The notes under the pieces were generated by a model. It was not told where the DNA came from and ran no database searches. It worked only from the letters and a program-made list of their open reading frames with translations. A program made the position numbers and the translations under genes. 64,000 nucleotides of DNA from Deltaproteobacteria bacterium CG11_big_fil_rev_8_21_14_0_20_47_16 (GTDB taxonomy: Bacteria; UBA10199; GCA-002796325; 1-14-0-20-47-16), in the NCBI GenBank assembly GCA_002796325.1, contig PCXA01000014.1, positions 1 to 64,000 of the forward strand, given 5' to 3'. Below, in pieces: positions 60,780 to 64,000 of this stretch (within the stretch, counting starts at the first letter, position 1; the number at the start of each line of letters is the position of its first letter).

Positions 60780-61351
60780 GAATTATTACGCAATGGAAAG
60801 AGGTGCGCCGTCGGCGTGCGTTTGAGGCGGAATTGGTGGCAGGTCTTACTTTTATTAACAATGCGCTGCGTGCAGGGTTGGGGCTCGCGCAGGCCATTGC
60901 ATTGCTCTCGGAAGAAACAAATGGTGCATTTGCATCTGAAATGAAGTGGATTACCGAACGTCAGAAGGTGGGAGTGAGTTTAACAAATGCGCTCGTAGAG
61001 TCTGCACGTACAACAGCCGTTCCCGATTGGCAGATGACTGTGCATGCCTGTTTGATTTTATTGGAGACGGGCGGCAACCTCATTGAAAGTTTTCAACTCA
61101 TTTTGGAAACCATTCGTGACCGCCAACGGGTTGTCAGTAAAATGAGAACGGTCACAGCGCAGGGTCGTGCGCAGGCCATCATTATTTCTGCAATGCCATT
61201 TGGCATAGCGGGGCTACTGGCGTCGTTTTCTCCAGATTATATTGACCCTCTCGTGACCACTCCAATGGGGTGGGGAATTTGTGCCATGGGGGTATTGCTC
61301 ATGGCAGGTGGTCTTGTGTGGATGCGATTTATTCTGGATGTGGAGGTTTAA
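60776..61351 (+). CDS. tadB: TadB-like inner-membrane protein (T2SSF domain)
   Basis: This 191-residue protein has a cytoplasmic helical domain (VAGLTFINNALRAGLGLAQA) followed by two hydrophobic helices (AIIISAMPFGIAGLLASFS and GWGICAMGVLLMAGGLVWM). This is the type II secretion F domain of TadB, but the usual N-terminal membrane helices are missing, so it is shorter than typical (~300). It overlaps cpaEF by ATGA. With TadC it forms the inner-membrane platform. Confidence 0.82.
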   Translation: MRIITQWKEVRRRRAFEAELVAGLTFINNALRAGLGLAQAIALLSEETNGAFASEMKWITERQKVGVSLTNALVESARTTAVPDWQMTVHACLILLETGGNLIESFQLILETIRDRQRVVSKMRTVTAQGRAQAIIISAMPFGIAGLLASFSPDYIDPLVTTPMGWGICAMGVLLMAGGLVWMRFILDVEV

Positions 61352-61352
61352 G

Positions 61353-61823
61353 GTGAAGATGATTCCATTCATCATGGTTTTTTCTTTGTGGGCGTGCACC
61401 GTGCAGGCGGCAGAGTATGATGTTGTGACGTGGGATGCGAATCACCAGTCGCTTTCGGTGCAACGTGGTGTAACGATGGATACAGTTGATCCTCAAGCGC
61501 CCATTGCATTGGATGCGCTTACGCGATCACCACTGATCATGGCGATTCCAAATGATACGACCCATGCTTGGGAAATGGACGTACCACTGCTTCTTTCCGA
61601 TGATACGGTGGTGCATTTGATAGGTCGTGCAACCGCACAGTCCGTGAATGACTCCTTCACCGAAGTCAATGCGACCGTTCAATCTGTACAAAACACCAAT
61701 TGCGCTGCAGTTATTTCATCTTTGCTGCGATCCAAAACAATTGTTGCCCAAAAAGTATCTGTCCAATGTCTGAATCAATCGCTTCATGTGGCTTCTGCAT
61801 TAATAGAAGGGAGCGACGCATGA
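61353..61823 (+). CDS. Secreted protein of the Tad operon, unknown function
   Basis: This 156-residue product starts at GTG 61353, six bases after a GGAGG (ATG 61359 is an alternative). It has a signal peptide, MIPFIMVFSLWACTVQA, then a periplasmic domain beginning AEYDVVTWDANHQSLSVQRG with a Cys pair near the end (NCAAVI, VQCLN). It overlaps TadC by ATGA. Such small periplasmic genes sit in Tad loci as TadD- or pilotin-like parts; no TPR is seen here, so it is not TadD. Confidence 0.6.
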   Translation: MKMIPFIMVFSLWACTVQAAEYDVVTWDANHQSLSVQRGVTMDTVDPQAPIALDALTRSPLIMAIPNDTTHAWEMDVPLLLSDDTVVHLIGRATAQSVNDSFTEVNATVQSVQNTNCAAVISSLLRSKTIVAQKVSVQCLNQSLHVASALIEGSDA

Positions 61824-62443
61824 TTTGGGCAAGCCTTTCAACGTTGGCGACAACAGTGGCTGCAATGGCGCTTTCGCTATTGGTGTTTCGTCTTTACCAG
61901 CGGATGCAGTTGTCGCAGCGCATGGGACAAAATAGGACATTGGTCGTTCTGCCAAAACCCGTCGCTCAATTTTTTCGCCGTCGTCGCGAGCGTCCCCATC
62001 TTGAGCGAAAATTTCCATTTGTCTTGGATATGCTGTGTTTGTCGCTCGAAGCGGGTCTTGATTTTGTTTCTGCAATTGCGCGTATTGCCGACCAGCTACC
62101 CAATCATCCCATGGGGCGCGCTTTGCAGTCGCTGTTGGCAGACCTTCGTTTGGGTCGTCCACGTGCCGATGCCCTGCGGCGCTTTCGGTTGCATGTGAAT
62201 TTACCAGCAGCAACACGGCTAACATCGTTACTTATTCAAGCGGATATGCTGGGGGCCCCAATTGCAAATTTGCTCCGCGACGAAGCCAGCAGTTTACGAT
62301 TTGAGCGATTTCAGAATGCCGAGCGTGTCGGCCAGGTGGCTGCCCAAAAATTATTATTTCCACTCGTTTTCTGCATTATGCCCGTTGTCTTTTTGGTTGT
62401 CTTTGGACCATTGGCCGTTCAGTTGGCGCAAGGTGGTCTATGA
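61820..62443 (+). CDS. tadC: TadC-like inner-membrane protein
   Basis: This 207-residue T2SSF protein has one N-terminal helix (LATTVAAMALSLLVFRLYQ) and a cytoplasmic core (FPFVLDMLCLSLEAGLDFVS, then RALQSLLADLRLGRPRADAL), typical of TadC. LIQADMLGAPIANLLRDEAS follows, and a C-terminal hydrophobic helix FPLVFCIMPVVFLVVFGPL closes it. Pairing with TadB forms the platform that CpaF drives. It overlaps both neighbours by 4 nt. Confidence 0.85.
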   Translation: MIWASLSTLATTVAAMALSLLVFRLYQRMQLSQRMGQNRTLVVLPKPVAQFFRRRRERPHLERKFPFVLDMLCLSLEAGLDFVSAIARIADQLPNHPMGRALQSLLADLRLGRPRADALRRFRLHVNLPAATRLTSLLIQADMLGAPIANLLRDEASSLRFERFQNAERVGQVAAQKLLFPLVFCIMPVVFLVVFGPLAVQLAQGGL

Positions 62444-63192
62444 CCATTACCCAATCGTTGCGTATTGCTATTGTTGTGACTGTTGCGCTTTTGTTGGGGT
62501 CCGTTGTTCTGCCCCTGTCGCTGCACACACTCAGTTTGCACCAAATACAGAATGCCACGTTTGCGGCCGTGCGATTTGCTGCCGAAAAGGATCCCACGCA
62601 ATTGTCGTCACTTCCTGTTCGGGATTGGCATGAAGATGCTGCGCGCATGCCCGCGTCTGTTAAACGCATGGGTTGGGCGCAGTTTGAAATGCGCGTCCCG
62701 CGTGAATCGTCGACGGTTGTAGCGACGGTTGATTTGCGCAGCACCATTGCGCCACTCTTTCTGGGTGCAGGTGGCTGGTTGCGTGTCATTCTTGGTCTTC
62801 TGGTGAGTGGAACCCTTGTGTTCTTGGGATTGCGGTACCTGCAGCGACTGCCATCAGAGCCCCATTCCACTCGACGGATATCACATGAGTTGATGGCTGG
62901 ATCAAATCACATCTGCGATGACTTATTACACGCTGCACTTTTACAGCTGCCATTTCCGGCCATTGTTTTTGATCGCTATCATCAGGTGTCACTTTGGAAT
63001 GATGTCGCAGCCAATGAATTTAGTAATCTCAATTGGTCTCAAGGGTTGCATCTATTGGATGTCGCCGAAAAGTTAGAGTGGGGTACCACCTTGTTAGAAA
63101 GAGTTGATGATGCAGTGGCGTCAGCGGCAACACAATGGTCACAGTTGCTGGTGACACGAAAGGAAGGGGTTGTATGCGTTACACTTGGGTAA
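62440..63192 (+). CDS. Membrane protein with PAS-like C-terminal domain, Tad operon
   Basis: This 250-residue protein has an N-terminal helix (IAIVVTVALLLGSVVLPLS), a ~90-residue periplasmic segment, a second helix (LRVILGLLVSGTLVFLGL) and a cytoplasmic domain. The last shows LLQLPFPAIVFDRYHQVSLW and NDVAANEF, the pattern of a PAS fold (a-LP-A-hD-x-G-x-hWN-x-A). It has the layout of a single-domain sensor without kinase. It overlaps tadC and the next small gene. It may couple a signal to pilus assembly. Confidence 0.6.
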   Translation: MTITQSLRIAIVVTVALLLGSVVLPLSLHTLSLHQIQNATFAAVRFAAEKDPTQLSSLPVRDWHEDAARMPASVKRMGWAQFEMRVPRESSTVVATVDLRSTIAPLFLGAGGWLRVILGLLVSGTLVFLGLRYLQRLPSEPHSTRRISHELMAGSNHICDDLLHAALLQLPFPAIVFDRYHQVSLWNDVAANEFSNLNWSQGLHLLDVAEKLEWGTTLLERVDDAVASAATQWSQLLVTRKEGVVCVTLG

Positions 63193-63371
63193 TGCCACTT
63201 TTGGCGGCGGTTGTAATGTCGCAAACACCAGCACCCGAAAAAATTCTCGCGCAGCGTCTGGAGCGTCAGGCCCAGTTTTTAAAACGCATGGGTCGTGAAA
63301 ATAATACTTACAATCAAACTCGAGTGATCAAATGGCTGACAATGAAAGGAAAATCCAATGTCCGCAATTGA
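63174..63371 (+). CDS. Small secreted or membrane peptide of the Tad operon
   Basis: This 65-residue product has an N-terminal hydrophobic segment (YTWVMPLLAAVVMSQTPA) and a basic helical remainder (ILAQRLERQAQFLKRMG, then VIKWLTMKGKSNVRN). AAGGAAGGGG precedes the ATG. It overlaps neighbours by 19 and 14 nt. The signal may be cleaved after AAVVMSQ or may stay as an anchor. Unknown function. Confidence 0.5.
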   Translation: MRYTWVMPLLAAVVMSQTPAPEKILAQRLERQAQFLKRMGRENNTYNQTRVIKWLTMKGKSNVRN

Positions 63372-63795
63372 ACTACGCCCAACAGTGGGCGGCAAACCAA
63401 TCATCAGTGCTGGAGATGCTTCTCTATTATATTTGGTGGGTCAGAATGGAAGCTTTCATTGGGTGGATCGCATCGATAATGACATGCTTCCCGTTTTAGT
63501 GGCAACACCATCGCAGGGTGGTGTGAGTTTTGCGCCACTTCATCCCATGTGCCATTTGGGTGCCGATGTGGGGCGCGTGGTACAAGTGAAGTCGGGCGAT
63601 GTCATTCATGTTGGGGTGACCGCAATGTCAGTGCATCTGCAGAAACTCCCATTTTTAAAACGCATACAGCGGCGCTCTCTATGGGTTGTGATGTTGGCGA
63701 TTTTGATCTTTATGACAGGGTGGTGCCTGCGAGGCCTTGTTTATAGCGACTCTTCCGTTGCATCGCAATCTCAAGAAGAGCCGTATGTGTTTTGA
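63358..63795 (+). CDS. FHA-like membrane protein of the Tad operon
   Basis: This 145-residue protein starts MSAIELRPTVGGKPIISAGD. Its middle, VSFAPLHPMCHLGADVGRVV then QVKSGDVIHVGVTAMSVHLQ, resembles the end of an FHA fold (variable loop, then V-GD-I-VG). One membrane helix follows (RRSLWVVMLAILIFMTGW), then a short polar tail. FHA/TM proteins occur in Tad loci as regulators, but this FHA match is weak and the Arg/Ser phosphothreonine residues are not clear. Confidence 0.5.
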   Translation: MSAIELRPTVGGKPIISAGDASLLYLVGQNGSFHWVDRIDNDMLPVLVATPSQGGVSFAPLHPMCHLGADVGRVVQVKSGDVIHVGVTAMSVHLQKLPFLKRIQRRSLWVVMLAILIFMTGWCLRGLVYSDSSVASQSQEEPYVF

Positions 63796-63967
63796 GTGGT
63801 GGCAAGCCATTGATTCTCAATCAAAAACCAAATTGGCAGTTTTGCAATTTGACAATCACAACGCTTCAAACTGCCGCCAATCGCTAAGCACCCGTAATTC
63901 CTTGACTAAACTCACCAGCGCCCAATGGATTGAGACCCGTCTTCAGATCATAGGATTTCAGAATTAA
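63785..63967 (+). CDS. Short hypothetical ORF at the window's right edge
   Basis: A 60-codon frame starting inside the FHA-like gene (ATG 63785, 11-nt overlap) encodes MCFEWWQAIDSQSKTKLAVL and a polar remainder. No good ribosome site is seen and no domain is recognised, so it may be non-coding. The rest of the gap to 64000 holds nothing else supportable. Confidence 0.25.
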   Translation: MCFEWWQAIDSQSKTKLAVLQFDNHNASNCRQSLSTRNSLTKLTSAQWIETRLQIIGFQN

Positions 63968-64000
63968 ACACGCGGGAAGCTTGTACGGAATGCCTCACCA

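Noticed and set aside
63884-63999. Minus-strand reading frames at the right edge, e.g. one reading GIPYKLPACLILKSYDLKTG, and another ending FRTSFPRV.
   Set aside because: Each is under 40 codons in the window. The first has a stop at its left end and no visible start; the second could be the end of a gene to the right, but nothing confirms it.

Overview
The window reads as a chromosomal segment of a Gram-negative bacterium with moderate GC content. The Gram-negative assignment rests on many lipobox lipoproteins, an outer-membrane secretin, periplasm-directed proteins and a YkuD-type toxin. The high density of TPR proteins, an ExeA-like ATPase, LamG and RHS giants, and three classes of widespread intergenic palindromes suggest an uncultured proteobacterial or deltaproteobacterial-grade lineage. 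No 16S gene is present, so the taxonomy is inference.

Layout. 1-0.9 kb: 5' part of a secreted LamG-repeat protein (minus strand). 1-6.8 kb: a remnant shikimate-kinase-like gene, two TPR genes around aroQ, an M29-like peptidase, an ExeA-like ATPase and a queuosine-precursor transporter. 6.8-10.1 kb: lipoproteins and secreted proteins. 10.1-13.2 kb: hisS-aspS, where AspRS carries residues expected of the non-discriminating type. 14-17.4 kb: glpD with a coupled microprotein, and citrate synthase. 17.4-18.9 kb: a tandem pair of unknown proteins sharing a nearly identical hydrophobic tail. 19-30.7 kb: TCA-cycle block icd-mdh-sdhC-sdhA-sdhB, interrupted by a GH81 beta-1,3-glucanase, then sucC-sucD and ndk. 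30.8-47.6 kb: housekeeping and membrane genes, with tRNA-Gly(CCC), nitroreductase, YetF-like, TIGR01777 epimerase, hemolysin III, HdeD, SrkA kinase, an ion channel, an AI-2E family transporter, YacG, guanine deaminase, purine nucleoside phosphorylase, an orphan histidine kinase and Ppx/GppA.

48.2-54.9 kb holds the most novel element: a 2035-residue Sec-exported RHS protein whose C-terminal tip, after a canonical DPLGL autoproteolysis site, is an L,D-transpeptidase-like (YkuD) domain. It is followed directly by a small protein with a signal peptide. This is the expected arrangement for a peptidoglycan-targeting polymorphic toxin and a periplasmic immunity protein.

55-64 kb is a tightly overlapping Tad/Flp pilus operon: two Flp-like prepilins (one only 50 aa), two TadE-like pseudopilins, a TadG-like protein, CpaB, the CpaC secretin, a CpaE-CpaF fusion ATPase, TadB, TadC, and a tail of uncharacterised genes with PAS-like and FHA-like features. 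Most junctions are 4-nt ATGA or longer overlaps, which implies translational coupling. No prepilin peptidase (CpaA) is seen in the window.

All assignments come from reading the sequence and from remembered family motifs. No database search was run.
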